Made by a program: the position numbers and the translations under genes. Shown here piece after piece: positions 1 through 11,600 of a stretch of DNA of 39,298 nt (within the stretch, counting starts at the first letter, position 1; every line of letters starts with the position of its first letter). The stretch spans positions 1-39,298 of the forward strand of contig PFFG01000003.1 of assembly GCA_002783265.1 (NCBI GenBank), written 5' to 3'. The DNA is from Candidatus Gracilibacteria bacterium CG17_big_fil_post_rev_8_21_14_2_50_48_13 (GTDB taxonomy: Bacteria > Patescibacteriota > Gracilibacteria > 1-14-2-50-48-13). The notes under the pieces are model-generated. The model saw only the letters and a program-made list of their open reading frames with translations, was not told the origin of the DNA and did not search any database.

Positions 1-1
1 A

Positions 2-694
2 ATTTGGAATGAGACAAGCACGTACAACTACTGCGCTATTACTTTTTCTGGAACTACTCCGACGATTGGCACGAATAGCACCTTGTCGAACAGTTCGTTC
101 CAGACGGTCCAGAGGACAGATACTGCACTGGTCACCACTAACAAAGTAGTGGTTGTTGGAGGTACAGCTACTGCTACAAACGCAGTGATTATCTCTTTTT
201 CTGGAACAACGGCTAGTGCAGGAACAATAGCAACGGCGCTTACTACAGTGTCGACGATGTATTCTCGTAGTGTTATTGCGCGAAGTTCAACAGACATTCT
301 CGTCGCATGTGTTGCGACAATTTCTAGTTCAACTGGGTTGTACGCAAACCAACTCTCCGTAAGTGGCAACAACTTTACGCGTGGTGATATGCACAATGTC
401 GTGCCGTTTACGACCACTGTTTACGGGAATACACTGATCCAAACAACGAATTACAGTGTTATGGTTGCTTCTGCTGCTGCATCGCTTTCTATACGTATGT
501 ACGCTGTCCGCCACGGTAACGTGACTATTACTGTCAACGGCGAAGCGTTTGCTACATCGTCTAGTGTAAAACTGCTTTCATATATTGGCAGTCCTGTCGC
601 TATTGGTGGACGCAAAGTATACCTTGCTATTACAAACAACAACGCTTTTACACAGAGTATTCCTATGGGGTATGTATATGCTAACGTCGAATAA
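2..694 (+). CDS. Tail/receptor-binding repeat protein, C-terminal part (5' partial)
   Basis: The frame is open from base 2, so the gene enters from outside the window; its N-terminal part is the gene that runs off the other end at 38420. The protein is rich in Ser, Thr, Ala and Val and carries repeats of about 40-50 residues. Each repeat has a polar 'TNK/TDK' turn, a hydrophobic strand and a 'SGTT' strand, which suggests a beta-propeller-like or fibre fold. The last 90 residues lack the repeat and may form a terminal domain. It stands among tail genes, so a role in adsorption is inferred. I see no enzyme motif. The true start is not in this part of the window. Confidence 0.75.
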   Translation: MWNETSTYNYCAITFSGTTPTIGTNSTLSNSSFQTVQRTDTALVTTNKVVVVGGTATATNAVIISFSGTTASAGTIATALTTVSTMYSRSVIARSSTDILVACVATISSSTGLYANQLSVSGNNFTRGDMHNVVPFTTTVYGNTLIQTTNYSVMVASAAASLSIRMYAVRHGNVTITVNGEAFATSSSVKLLSYIGSPVAIGGRKVYLAITNNNAFTQSIPMGYVYANVE

Positions 695-696
695 CT

Positions 697-909
697 ATGA
701 CTATGCCCGCTTTTAAGATCGGTGAGAATGTTCTGTTCCAGTCCGGGATCACGCTCAGTGTCTCGACAGGAAAGAACGAATGGATGGAAGTCCCTGCGGC
801 GTTGATCACCGTGGCAAAAGTCCGGTTGGTTGACGGCGTATGGTACTACCATGACGCGTTTGATACGCAGACTTTATATCCAGAAGAAGCTGGACAACTC
901 TTTGCATAA
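697..909 (+). CDS. Small virion-associated protein, 70 aa, unknown
   Basis: A 70-residue protein that begins two bases after the stop of the repeat protein and is followed directly by the next ATG. It starts MTMPAFKIGENVLFQSG and continues as alternating hydrophobic and polar strands with aromatic residues (VWYYHDAF), which suggests a small SH3-like beta barrel. There are no signal peptide, membrane segment or cysteines. The position among tail genes suggests a tail-fibre accessory protein or chaperone. I do not recognise the family. Confidence 0.6.
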   Translation: MTMPAFKIGENVLFQSGITLSVSTGKNEWMEVPAALITVAKVRLVDGVWYYHDAFDTQTLYPEEAGQLFA

Positions 910-1218
910 ATGATCGCAGGCGCACCTCTTGCATCTAGGACCGTGACAGGACATACCGCAGAGTATTTCCCTATCTCTATTTTCCTTACGGACACATTGA
1001 CGCTTGTCGATAGTCTTGGCGATACGGAAGTAGAGTCCACGTCGACAGATACAATGACGCTTGTCGACACGCTTCCTGCACCGGAAGTAGAGACAACTAT
1101 CACAGAGATATTGACACTAAAAGATTACATGGTCGCACTCCTTGATGGGAAACTCGTTGACGGGTGGCGACGTACTGACAGACCTTCTACTTCTTGGCGA
1201 CGTGTCGATAGACCATGA
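910..1218 (+). CDS. Small structural protein with a 19-residue tandem repeat, unknown
   Basis: A 102-residue protein whose ATG directly follows the previous TAA. The middle carries an acidic repeat of the form T-D-T-L/M-T-L-V-D-(S/T)-L followed by (D/P)-x-E-V-E-(S/T). Two copies lie 57 bases apart and a third is degenerate. The C-terminus holds a second short duplication, WRRTDRP then WRRVDRP, which makes the tail basic. The TGA stop overlaps the next start (ATGA), so the two genes are probably translationally coupled. Virion or fibre function is inferred from position only. Confidence 0.6.
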   Translation: MIAGAPLASRTVTGHTAEYFPISIFLTDTLTLVDSLGDTEVESTSTDTMTLVDTLPAPEVETTITEILTLKDYMVALLDGKLVDGWRRTDRPSTSWRRVDRP

Positions 1219-2702
1219 AAAATGAAATAGTCCTCAATCAGTTTCACCTGACGCAGAACATGGATGACCCTATGGCGGACGGATGTCGTGCGTCACGGTT
1301 TATACGCTGTACGCCTCAACGCCAGCTTGGGCTTATTATGCCTTCTACTGGACCTGCTGGATGGACAGACGGTGTTTCGCCGTTTACAACAAACATTGCC
1401 TCCGCGTTTCTCCCATGGACGTTTGATGCAGGGTACTACTTCTTGCTCAATGATACCGTCTACGAAGGAGATCAAGACAACCAGACCGCGACACTCTTGC
1501 ATACACGCACACCTGCTGCTGGTGCAAAAGATGTCTACAATGTCATCTCTTTTGGCGCGTATATCTACTACGCTATGGAGAAACGTCTTGGACGGCTTGA
1601 TCCTGCGACGAATACGTTCAATGACAACTTCGCAACGTTTACGAATGGTGTGAGTAGTATCTATCACCCCATGCGTATAGTGAATGATACGCTGTATATC
1701 GGTGACGACGATCTTGTCGCGCAAGTCGACAGCGCGGGGATCTTCACTGCAAATGCACTGGATATAGAGCCGGGGTTTTCTGTGACCGCGTTGTACGAAT
1801 GGAATAATCAACTACTGATCGCTGCTGCTGCGGAGACAAACGGGACATCGTTCAATGAGCGTAAAGCGTCTTATAGTAAGATCTATCGCTGGAATACGTG
1901 GAGTGTTTCTTGGGATACGGCAACGATTGTTCCTGAAGAACTCGTCGCTGGATTTATCGTGAGCGGTGGAGGGTTGTACATGTTGACGAAGTCCGACAAG
2001 GTACGCTTTTACCGGTACAACGAGCCATACGCGGATATGGTGATGGAAATGCCTATCGGTGACATGGACACATCGAACAACCGTTATGCGACGGTATTCC
2101 CTATGGCCTTTCACGATTACCAAGGGACCACATATTTTGCAATAGGCAACGAAGCCGCCGTGACGACATCGTATGAGTCTGGTATCTACACGTTCAAAGC
2201 AAAGAAGTCTGGGTATCCTCCAACGGTCCAACTGGAATATCAGTACCGAGGGTATGAGACAAACAACTGGGTTGACTACTACTGCTTAGGAAGTCTTGAG
2301 AATGTTGGACTGTTTTGGTCGTATCACCAAACAGAGAATCCCGGTGAAGACGCTGCTGGAACGGATTACGTGAGTACAGGGAACTCAAATAGCGCTGTCT
2401 CAAGTTACATTGTCGACACGGGGTATATCACGGTGGATCGCGCGAACAGGAAACAGTTTCGTATCGCCGTTGATATGGGATACTGGACCAGTGGGACGAC
2501 GTGTGCCGTTGGTGCGTTGCTTGACGGACCTTCTGGATCAACACAGAATATCACGATGTTGCGGGATGAGGAACGCCGGATGTTTGTCTCTGATCTTATC
2601 ACCGATGAGTGCAACTTCATCAAGCTCCAAGTGACGATCTCTGATAGTAGTGTTGGACAGATGAACGATTGTATCCAAAGTATTCGTCTTTTATTCTCGT
2701 AG
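1215..2702 (+). CDS. Large tail protein, beta-propeller-like, 495 aa
   Basis: The protein is rich in Tyr, Trp and Thr. Short strands recur with patterns such as 'DTLYIGDDD', 'NQLLIAAAAE', 'GGLYMLTKSDKVRFYRY' and 'GTTYFAIGNEA', spaced about 40-60 residues apart, as in beta-propellers of phage tail or receptor-binding proteins. The C-terminal third (about 360-495) looks like a separate beta-sandwich. It overlaps the upstream gene by four bases and is followed after one base by a small fibre gene. No catalytic motif is visible. Structural role is inferred from order and composition. Confidence 0.7.
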   Translation: MKNEIVLNQFHLTQNMDDPMADGCRASRFIRCTPQRQLGLIMPSTGPAGWTDGVSPFTTNIASAFLPWTFDAGYYFLLNDTVYEGDQDNQTATLLHTRTPAAGAKDVYNVISFGAYIYYAMEKRLGRLDPATNTFNDNFATFTNGVSSIYHPMRIVNDTLYIGDDDLVAQVDSAGIFTANALDIEPGFSVTALYEWNNQLLIAAAAETNGTSFNERKASYSKIYRWNTWSVSWDTATIVPEELVAGFIVSGGGLYMLTKSDKVRFYRYNEPYADMVMEMPIGDMDTSNNRYATVFPMAFHDYQGTTYFAIGNEAAVTTSYESGIYTFKAKKSGYPPTVQLEYQYRGYETNNWVDYYCLGSLENVGLFWSYHQTENPGEDAAGTDYVSTGNSNSAVSSYIVDTGYITVDRANRKQFRIAVDMGYWTSGTTCAVGALLDGPSGSTQNITMLRDEERRMFVSDLITDECNFIKLQVTISDSSVGQMNDCIQSIRLLFS

Positions 2703-2703
2703 T

Positions 2704-3042
2704 ATGCAAGAAGATATTCGCCAGTTGCGTTCCCTTGTAGAGGCCATGTCACGTGATATACAATCATTACGTGATACGGTTCATGGACTCACACTCTCAC
2801 AGAGAGATTTCCAACTTGGGAACAGTATGCAACTAGGGAGCGGCGCAGAAGCAATGCACATGGACCGTCAAGGACTCTGGATGGGGACAAAAACGCTCGC
2901 AGAGATTACCGGTACAGTACCAATCCCCGGGTCGGCAATCCTTATGGACGGAACCATCTACGCGAAGGACGGGTTTACCGGTACGTTTACCGAGATGGGT
3001 GGTGGAAGTATAGACTTCGTCAACGGCATTTGCGTCGGATAA
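2704..3042 (+). CDS. Short tail fibre/spike-like protein with N-terminal coiled coil
   Basis: 112 residues. The first 35 (IRQLRSLVEAMSRDIQSLRD) form an amphipathic coiled coil likely to trimerise. The rest is Gly-rich beta sequence with 'HMDRQGLWMG' and 'AILMDGTIYAKDGF' segments and ends NGICVG, a layout seen in tail-fibre tip or neck segments. It starts one base after the stop of the propeller protein. The trimeric fibre role is inferred. Confidence 0.6.
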   Translation: MQEDIRQLRSLVEAMSRDIQSLRDTVHGLTLSQRDFQLGNSMQLGSGAEAMHMDRQGLWMGTKTLAEITGTVPIPGSAILMDGTIYAKDGFTGTFTEMGGGSIDFVNGICVG

Positions 3043-3060
3043 TATCATAACCTTCATACA

Positions 3061-5622
3061 ATGGCAGATAAGTATACGGTCCAGCCGGGTGATACCGTCG
3101 CAGGAATCGCACAAAAAGTGACGAGTGACCCTCTTGTTCAAGAGACACTGAAGCGCACGGGTATCTCCAATTTACTTCCCGGGCAAGAGATCCCTGTTCC
3201 CGCGCCCACAACAGGTGGAGTGACGACGCCTCCTCCTTTGGAATTTGGTGCGCCTGTTGCTGCTGCTACACCCGGACTAGGGACGGTCACGCCTCCTGCT
3301 CCTACAGATACAGGACGGACACTTGCACAGCTTCCTGTCGTAGGACAACCTCCTGCGCCGACGTACGAGAAACCTGCAATGAAAGGAGGCCAACAGACTT
3401 TTGATTTGTTCAACCGTCTTGTTTCTGGACAGGTAAAACCTGAAGGACAAACACCTGCGACCGTTGCGGAACAGGAAGCGTTCACGATGTACGGCAATTA
3501 CCAGAAGTACAACACGGCAGACTCGAAGACATTATTTGACGCTATCCAGAAGGGCGAGATCACGCCCGATCCAAGCAACGTCCTTTGGCGTGCTATTAGT
3601 GCAGGTGGTGAACCGACGCCACAGATGGTGGAGGCTTTCGGGTGGTGGAAGATGGCACAAGAACGGAACGCTGCGGGGAAACGTCCAGCGGATCCTTTCC
3701 TTGGTGGTGCGTTCCCGAAGCCTGCGAATCTTGATGAGGCCGACGCGCTCTTGAACGACGACCAGAAACGTATGAGTGAAGGCGATGGAGATACGACGGG
3801 GGCGATGGTCAATGAAGACCCTACAGCAACAAGTTTGTCCGGTGATGAGTACAGCAAGTATGAAAGCGAACTCCGTGCGATGTTGAATATCGCTGCACCT
3901 GCTGCGCCTGAGTATGAGAAGAATCTTCTCGCTTTACGTGGCCAGTACGGGGTCACAGCGCTTGAGTCTGACTTGGATACACTGCAAAAAGAATACGCGG
4001 ATATGGAAGCTATTACCCGCCAGCGTTTACAGTATCAGACCGACCAACCTGTCGCGATGAACGTGATCTCTGGGCGTATGACTGAAGTCCAGCGCCAGCA
4101 GAAAGAACGGCTTGATTACCTTGGACGTGAGATACAGTACCGGAACGATATGATCCAGACGGCGAATAGCGCGATCTCGATGATTATGAACGCAAAGCAG
4201 ATGGATTATGGCGTTGCACGCCAGCAGTGGGAAGACGGTGTGAATGCTGCGAAAGGACTCTTGCAAGAGTTTGGCGCGATGCGGCAGGCAGAGATGGACG
4301 ACGCAAATGCACGTCGTGATGACGCGCGTGCGGTATTGACAACGTACTACAACAACCTGACGGAAGGTACGATGAGTGCCGCTGATATGACACCGTCGGA
4401 GCAAATACAGGTAGCAAAGCTAGAACTACAAGCAGGGATGCCTGTCGGGACGTTCGCGAATTTGCGTAGTAAGAATCCTACGATGGATGTCCGCACACAG
4501 GTAGAACGGCATGACGCTGCGGGGAATAAGTATTTTGATATTGTGATGCAGGATAAGCGCACGGGGAAGGTGAGTATCCAGACCATCAAGGCAGGTTTTG
4601 ATGCAGAGAAAGCTATGGGACTTGCAAAGGACGAGTTGGATATGATGAAGACCGTTGGCGACATCGCATACCGTGACGTGGAGACACAGTTGAAACAAGA
4701 TGAGCTTTTGTATGATAAGCCGCTTGACCGTGAGAATGTCCGCTCACAGATATTCAACCGTTCCGTGGACACACAGAAAGCACAGTATGAGATGGCTACA
4801 GACTATAATGTGAGTGGTCCTGCGGCGAACGCGAACACGTCGGATTACTTCAAGAACTATGGTGCTATCACTGGTCCGAACGGTAGCCCACTTTGGAAGT
4901 ACGGGCTCGACGTGGATTTAAAGAAAGGAGATCCTGTTTACGCACCTGTCACGGGTGAAGTGGTCAAGGTAGGCACGAATGGTGGATTTGGCCAGCAGGT
5001 GCAGATCAAGGATGCACAAGGGAATCTTGTATGGCTTTCGCATCTTGATGGTGCGAGTGTACAAGTCGGCCAGAAAGTGAGTGCTGGTGCGCAAGTAGGT
5101 ATTGGTGGCAACACTGGTAATACGATCAAAGGCAAAGGCGGTGATGGATCACACTTGGATATAACGGTCAAGCGTCCTGATGGATCATACTTCTCTGCCC
5201 CTGATGTCCAGAATTATATCAGTAAGAACTACGCCGGAGAGGTAGGACGTGGCACGTCGGTCACGAAAAACGCGAATGCGAAGTCTGCAACAAAGACAGA
5301 GACGGAGAAGATGCTACGGGAGGAGTATGCTGGGTACATCAAAAGCGAAAATATTGTTGGGCCTGACGGGAAGATAAGCCCGAACGTGTACAACAACATG
5401 CGTCAAGTTTGGACACAACAAGGTTTGGACCCGACTGCGTTTGATGATACGTTTGGTATGTACGCGAACACACAACATATCAATGACTATAACATAGGAA
5501 CTACGGCACAAGTCGTGAAGAAGAACACTGCGTATGTTGGTGCAACAAGTGCTGCGGATAAACTCGCACAGGACGCACAATCTGCGGCAAAAAAAGCTAT
5601 TACCTCTCTTTCCGGTAACTAA
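3061..5622 (+). CDS. Virion protein with LysM and degenerate M23 peptidase domain
   Basis: 853 residues. Residues 4-48 are a LysM domain (YTVQPGDTVAGIAQ... NLLPGQEIPVP), expected to bind peptidoglycan. Residues about 60-110 are a Pro/Thr/Ala linker, and 284-440 are long charged helices. Residues about 590-730 match the M23 (LytM-like) fold, with 'GDPVYAPVTGEVVKVG' and 'GNTGNTIKGKGGDGSHLDI'. In family terms the zinc site should be H-xxx-D plus the second H of HxH. Here the first ligand is Lys613 (with D617 kept) and the HxH is H698-L-D700; H661 is kept. Zinc binding is therefore doubtful and the domain may be structural. It precedes the giant protein by two bases, so both are probably injected or tail-tip proteins. 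Confidence 0.8.
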   Translation: MADKYTVQPGDTVAGIAQKVTSDPLVQETLKRTGISNLLPGQEIPVPAPTTGGVTTPPPLEFGAPVAAATPGLGTVTPPAPTDTGRTLAQLPVVGQPPAPTYEKPAMKGGQQTFDLFNRLVSGQVKPEGQTPATVAEQEAFTMYGNYQKYNTADSKTLFDAIQKGEITPDPSNVLWRAISAGGEPTPQMVEAFGWWKMAQERNAAGKRPADPFLGGAFPKPANLDEADALLNDDQKRMSEGDGDTTGAMVNEDPTATSLSGDEYSKYESELRAMLNIAAPAAPEYEKNLLALRGQYGVTALESDLDTLQKEYADMEAITRQRLQYQTDQPVAMNVISGRMTEVQRQQKERLDYLGREIQYRNDMIQTANSAISMIMNAKQMDYGVARQQWEDGVNAAKGLLQEFGAMRQAEMDDANARRDDARAVLTTYYNNLTEGTMSAADMTPSEQIQVAKLELQAGMPVGTFANLRSKNPTMDVRTQVERHDAAGNKYFDIVMQDKRTGKVSIQTIKAGFDAEKAMGLAKDELDMMKTVGDIAYRDVETQLKQDELLYDKPLDRENVRSQIFNRSVDTQKAQYEMATDYNVSGPAANANTSDYFKNYGAITGPNGSPLWKYGLDVDLKKGDPVYAPVTGEVVKVGTNGGFGQQVQIKDAQGNLVWLSHLDGASVQVGQKVSAGAQVGIGGNTGNTIKGKGGDGSHLDITVKRPDGSYFSAPDVQNYISKNYAGEVGRGTSVTKNANAKSATKTETEKMLREEYAGYIKSENIVGPDGKISPNVYNNMRQVWTQQGLDPTAFDDTFGMYANTQHINDYNIGTTAQVVKKNTAYVGATSAADKLAQDAQSAAKKAITSLSGN

Positions 5623-5624
5623 CC

Positions 5625-8600
5625 ATGTCTGAACAAGAATTTCTCAAGAAGCTGAGTACAAAGTACAATACGCCGATTGTTCCGCCTGTCGTCGCGCCAA
5701 AGGTGAAATCAACGAACCAGCAAGGGATGGCGACGTCTAGTACACCTACAAAGGTAAAAACAACAACTGCTGAATCGCTCAAGCAAGAACTCCGTGCGTT
5801 GCCGTTTGCTGCACGTGAAGCGCTGAGAAAGAACGCGTTTGTTGACCAGCAGGGGATGATCAACTTGCCGTCGATGGACGCGGAAGAGTTGGGGAAATTT
5901 GGAGGACTGAAATTCTCTGAACAAGAGTGGACTCAGAACTATGCGTCTGTCTACGCGGAAGGACAAACTATTGGTCCTGCAACGGGGACATACGAGAGAT
6001 TGCCGGAGAATGTGTTTCCAGAGGACCCGTATAGTGAAGAGTTTATTGTCCGAGGCGAAGCGGAGCGCAACGCCGCAGATCGTCGTACACGCGTACAACA
6101 AGCAGAACAACAGGCGGGACTTGGATATATTGATTTGCTTCGTAGTGCAAAGCCAGTCGAAGACCCATACCGTGCGTTTGCATGGAATGACCCGTTGTCG
6201 TATATCGACCAGATGTCTCGTGCTGGTGATGTGCTCAACCGTGCAACACGTCGTGCTGGTGTTGAAGCGGTCCGTGGGATAGCAGGTACAGTAGAAACAA
6301 TTGCTGGAGAAAATCCGTATTTACAGTTCGCACGGAACTACGCTGAGCGTATCAATACAGATCTTGGCGTATTTATGAAGTCACGTCCGGATGTCTTCCA
6401 GAAATACGATACGCAGAAATCGTTTATGGAAGGCGGCTATGCAGATCCAACGTATTATTTAGACGCGATTGGAAGTGCTGTTCCGCACATGGTTGGTGCG
6501 CTTGGTGCGTCTATCGCTGGTGCTGCCGCTACAGGAAGTCCTGTAGGTGGTGCTGTTGCTGCGTTTACGTACGGTGCGAGTGTCGAGACGGGAAGTATGT
6601 ACAATGAGATGTTAGACCGTGGGTTTAACTTGGATCAAGCACGTACTGCTGCTGCGGTATATGGTAGTGTCGCCGGTGCGTTGGATAGTGTTGTACCGGG
6701 AGAGATTGGTGGAAAGATTATGTCGATGAATGCACGAAAGATTATTGACGAAGCAGCACGACAAGAAGTAAAACGCGGTGTTCTTGGTATGGTAGGAAAA
6801 GGTGGTTTGACCATGTTAAAAGAAGGAACAACAGAAGCGATGCAGGAGCTTGCAAACAATGTCACGATTTCATTTTACGACAAGTCACAGTCATGGTGGG
6901 AGAATCTTCCTGACGCGTTTGTTGGTGGTATGGTAGGTGGAGCATTGTTTGGCGCTGTCGACGTTGCGACTGATGGGACGGTAGACACCAACCTTCGCAA
7001 ACCACCGCTCCAAGGAGACGACGGTGCGCCTGTCCAGCAGGTATCTGCGGAACCTGTTGAACCTATTGGACAAGTAGAACCTACACCTGCGGGAACACCA
7101 CGTGAATCCCTTGAACAAGAGATCAATACATTGTTTAAATCTGCTCGTGCAGAGGAAGCTGCGATCCAGATTGGTGAGACGATTCTTGCACAAGACGGAG
7201 ACAACGCGGTCATTGCAGAGGCAGTACAAGACGCCCGTGAGTCACTCCGGAAGTATGACGCTGAAGCGAAGTTGATTCTGGAAAAGTATGCCCGGGACAG
7301 CGCACAACCTGTTGTCGCGAATGAGAATGTCCAGATCACGCTTGGTACACTACCTGATGGGCGGTTTGTTGCGTCCGGAGACATCACTATTGATGGTACA
7401 GGGTACTCAGTACCCTTTGATGTCACGAACGCACAGCAGATGAAAGGAGAGGCTATAGCGTCGGTAGTAACTGACATGAACACGTGGATGATCGACCAGC
7501 TTAGTACAGAGGGGATTACCAATGATGCTGCGGTGAAGAACGTTGTGGACACGTTGTCGAACACAGACACGTTGTATAGTAATATGCAGGACTTTGTCGC
7601 TGCGAATCAAGAGGCAGTCTTGTATGCACAGGACGCGATGACCGCAGAGGACTTTCAAGCGACCATGCAAGACGTTGCGCCGATCAATGAGAATATCGAC
7701 CTGAATACATTCTTCAAGAAAGCGACGAGCGCTGATGCGGTGTACCTCACGAAGGCCGCTGCGAAACAAGTGGCACAGGATCTTGCTGGTGATCTCGGTG
7801 TAGAAGTCCGGTTTGTTGATGAGATAGCGACGAACAAGCGAGCGTTGGGACGGTTTGTGCAGGACGTCTACGGTGGAGTGGTACAGCCCGGAGGTGCGAT
7901 AGAGATGCGTGCAGAGGGTGATCGTACACAGACAGGTGACGCGGTGATCCGTATGAGTACACCATACCATGAAGCTGCGCACGCGTACTTCCGCACCCTG
8001 TTACTCCCTGAAGAGCAGAAAGCTATTTTGGACGAGCTTCGTACAGAGAAACGCAAGGAAAGTATTTCTGATGCAGAGGCAGAAGAGATCCTTGTCGAGG
8101 ACCTGAAGAACACCGTGTTCAAGAAAAAGAAACGTGAGACACGGTACGGGAAGATCCTTGCACGTTTGATCGAGCTGACAGAGCGTATGATAAAATGGCT
8201 TGGTTTTGATCCTATGAGTAAGGTTGACCAGTTCTATGAAGACGTCTTATCTAAGAAGCGTCCTTCCGAGAAACGTGCCGCAACACTTGCACGTCGTCGT
8301 CAAGGACTCAACGATGTCCGACAGGAGTATTTTCAAGAGCCTACAAGACTCACGTCAAAGTATCTCAAGTTCAAAGAGATTGCAGGTAAGGAGTTTGTTT
8401 CCTATCAGCAGGCGATGAATGCGGTCAAGGGCGCAGGCTTGAAGCAGGCGGAGGCGGATATTATTACCGCTGTCCTGGAGACACAGTTCAAAGACCAGAA
8501 GAAGATCAGCGTTGCGAATCTGACGGATGCTATCATTGGCGAACTTCTGCCCTTGAGGGTATTGGATGCTCCTACGTATGCGAAGTACGGGCTAGAGAAT

Positions 8601-11600
8601 GTCGGCTTGCAGGATAGCGACGATGCCGTGACACATATTTACGAGACACCCGTACGTCATAATTATGGTGGCCATTTTGATTCTAATAGTCTATTCGGCC
8701 ATACCCGTATTGCTGATAATGGTAATACTAGGGCGATAACGGAGGTGCAAAGTGACTTCTTCCAGAAGTTACGTGATGGTATACCAAGGTTGGCGACACT
8801 TGCTGTCCGTGTACGTAGGGACCAGGCGGCGGTGGATTACATCAAGAGTTACAAACCAAAGGACGGCAAAGACAGTTCCTATGATGTAGGGCGCGATCTG
8901 CTTGGTGTAATCGGGTACGATGATTTCCAGGTTATTAAAGATAAGAATGTTCCTGATATGCTCGCGGCAATCTTAAAGATCAAGGAGAGTGATCTTGAGT
9001 CAAGTCGTGAAGATCTTGATGCTCTGGAGAGCGGTCTAAAAACACTCGCACCGTATGCGAATATCTGGCACGAGCGTATGATTAAGGAGGAAATACGTCT
9101 TGCAGCTATAGATGGCATAAAGACGTTCCGTGTGCCAACTCCTCGGACTCTTGCTTCTATTGAAGGGTACGAGGGAACCACAACAGAGGTTCCTTACGAC
9201 TACAATGACGAGGAATTTGTTGATGGTGTATTGCCATTAGGCGCTGTGATTAGTATGGACGGTGATGATTATTACGTTGTTGAGTCACGGGCGGATAATA
9301 TGGTTGTTGTCCCGAAGAGTGTTATGACAGAGGTTGAGAACAGCAATTCTTATTCTTTGGATGTACTTGGCGAGCAGTTTTTCTTTCCTCGAAATTATGC
9401 AGAGACAGTACCACAGCCTGCTTCTTATGCAGCGGGCAAGGCGTTCAGTATTGATAATCTTCCGAGCCAGCAGATGGCGGTGGTAAACTTCTACCAGTCC
9501 AAAGTCAATCCATACTTCAAAAAGCTACGCAAGGACGCTCGCGAGGTGACGGACGAAAACGGATTTACGTGGCTAGAGACTGATATTACAGCGGCAGATA
9601 ATGCGGCGGTGGAGGCGTTTCAGACGGAGGAGCCGGTGATGTACCGTGGTGGAAAGATACAGTCTATAAGTGAACTTGATCTTACAGCAAGCGCTGATCT
9701 TGTTCGACAGGGCGTATTGAATCTTGGTAGTGTTTTTGCAGAAGGTCCCGGGTACTACTTTTCTTCAGACAAAGAAGACGCGAACCGTTATGGTGACGTT
9801 GTCCTTAAAGTGAAAGGCAAGGAAGGCGTGCGTATTCTCACAAAGGACGACAAGCTGACACAGCGAGAGGTAAGTCGGATATTAGATAGCATTGACGAAG
9901 AGGTACTAGAAGGTGCCGCAAGTAATTGGTCGGAGAGTCTTTTCGCAGGGCGACAAGCATTGATGCGTGAGATTATGAACGGTGACAGCGCACTAGATCA
10001 GTTGATGTCCGTATGGGCGGATGTGTACTACTGGCAGAACCCAGATCAGTTCCTAGAGGTGATGCAGAAAAACGGTATAGACGGTATTCGTGTAGATAAG
10101 CCGGGTGATGTACAGCACACCATTATGTACAACAAGGAAGCATTGATCGAACTAGCTGATGAAGTCGAAGCCTTCCAAGAGTTTGACGAAGTAGAGATGC
10201 CCGGAGGACAGCTTGATCCTATGAAGCTCGTTGGATACCAGTCGTTCCAGCCGCTACACCAGCAGCACTATGTGGGTATAGCACGGGAGATTGTGGAGTC
10301 GACGAAACTTGCAAAGAACGGTGGCGACGATCTAGTGCGTGCAGCAAACACGGTAGAACTTGCGTATAAATACGAAGAGTTCCTTTTGCGCACGTATGGG
10401 TTTGGATACGAGGACCGGTTGCGTAGTCTTCTGGATACGCTGGAAGGGAACGTAGAAATGTACATGAGTATGGAGGTAGATACATACGGTGATGGGAACA
10501 ATGCTACATCGACGATTACTCCTGCACGTGTTGCTTCGATTGCAAAGTACGTGGGTAAAAACCTTGGTACCCTTTCTCGTGCGTACCGTGCGGTAACAAC
10601 ACGCAAGGTTGTTGTGGGTGATATAACTGATTTGCGCGACGTCCAGAGCACACTCGTGAGCTACGCTGCAAAACGTGGAGAAGTAGAACCTATTGTGAGA
10701 CAGGCTATAGATGTGTTGAAAATCGTTGAGTCTATGATGGAAGACGCGTTGATTGATACGAGTGACTTGGATCAAGCATACGAGGGTGTGCAAAACATGG
10801 TGCAACGTGCGATGGGAGAGACTGGGCGAGTACGTCTCAATGCAATCAATGAAGAAGTCAACGCCCATAGTGTGGCGATGGACAAAGTGCGTAAACAAAG
10901 CGAGCGTACGGATATGGTGAAGAACCGGTTGTTGACGTTGCGCAAGAAACGTATCGAACGTGAAGAGTTGCGATTGGGGCGTTCACTGGAAAAGAATACG
11001 AAGCGCCGTATCCACCAGAATATTATGAAGAACGGAGCGCCGTCTATCACGATGACACAGCGTGAGTTCTACGGTGCGCAGGCAAAGACCGCAGAAGAAG
11101 TAGCACGAGTGACGAAGAAGGAAATGCAGGCACAGTATCGGCTCGCGAAACAACGTGCAGACTTGATGCAGAAGATTGACAACGTGAAGAAGAAGTACAA
11201 AGCCGCGATCAAAGAAGGAAAACTGGTTGATGTACAGTATGCACAGACCATTCTTGACTTGTTTGATTCTTTCCAAAAATCACAGCCGTCACAAGCGACA
11301 CTGGAGAAACTAGATGCTCTTTTAGAGATGCAGAAGAAAGCACAGTGGTCACAGGTTGGTACACACTACGAGAGTACGCAGGACGATAAGGAGTCTATCT
11401 TCACCAAGGAAGACGCACAGGCGATGGACGATTATATATCCGCAGTCCAGAAGCGTCTCACACAACGTGCGTTGAGTAGTATGACGAACGACGAGTTGTC
11501 GGAGTTGTACAACCATATCCAGTCGGTCATTGAAGAAGCACGGGTATCCTTCCAGATTGGGAAATACGTGAAAGAAGAAACAAGAAAAGCACGTATTGCA

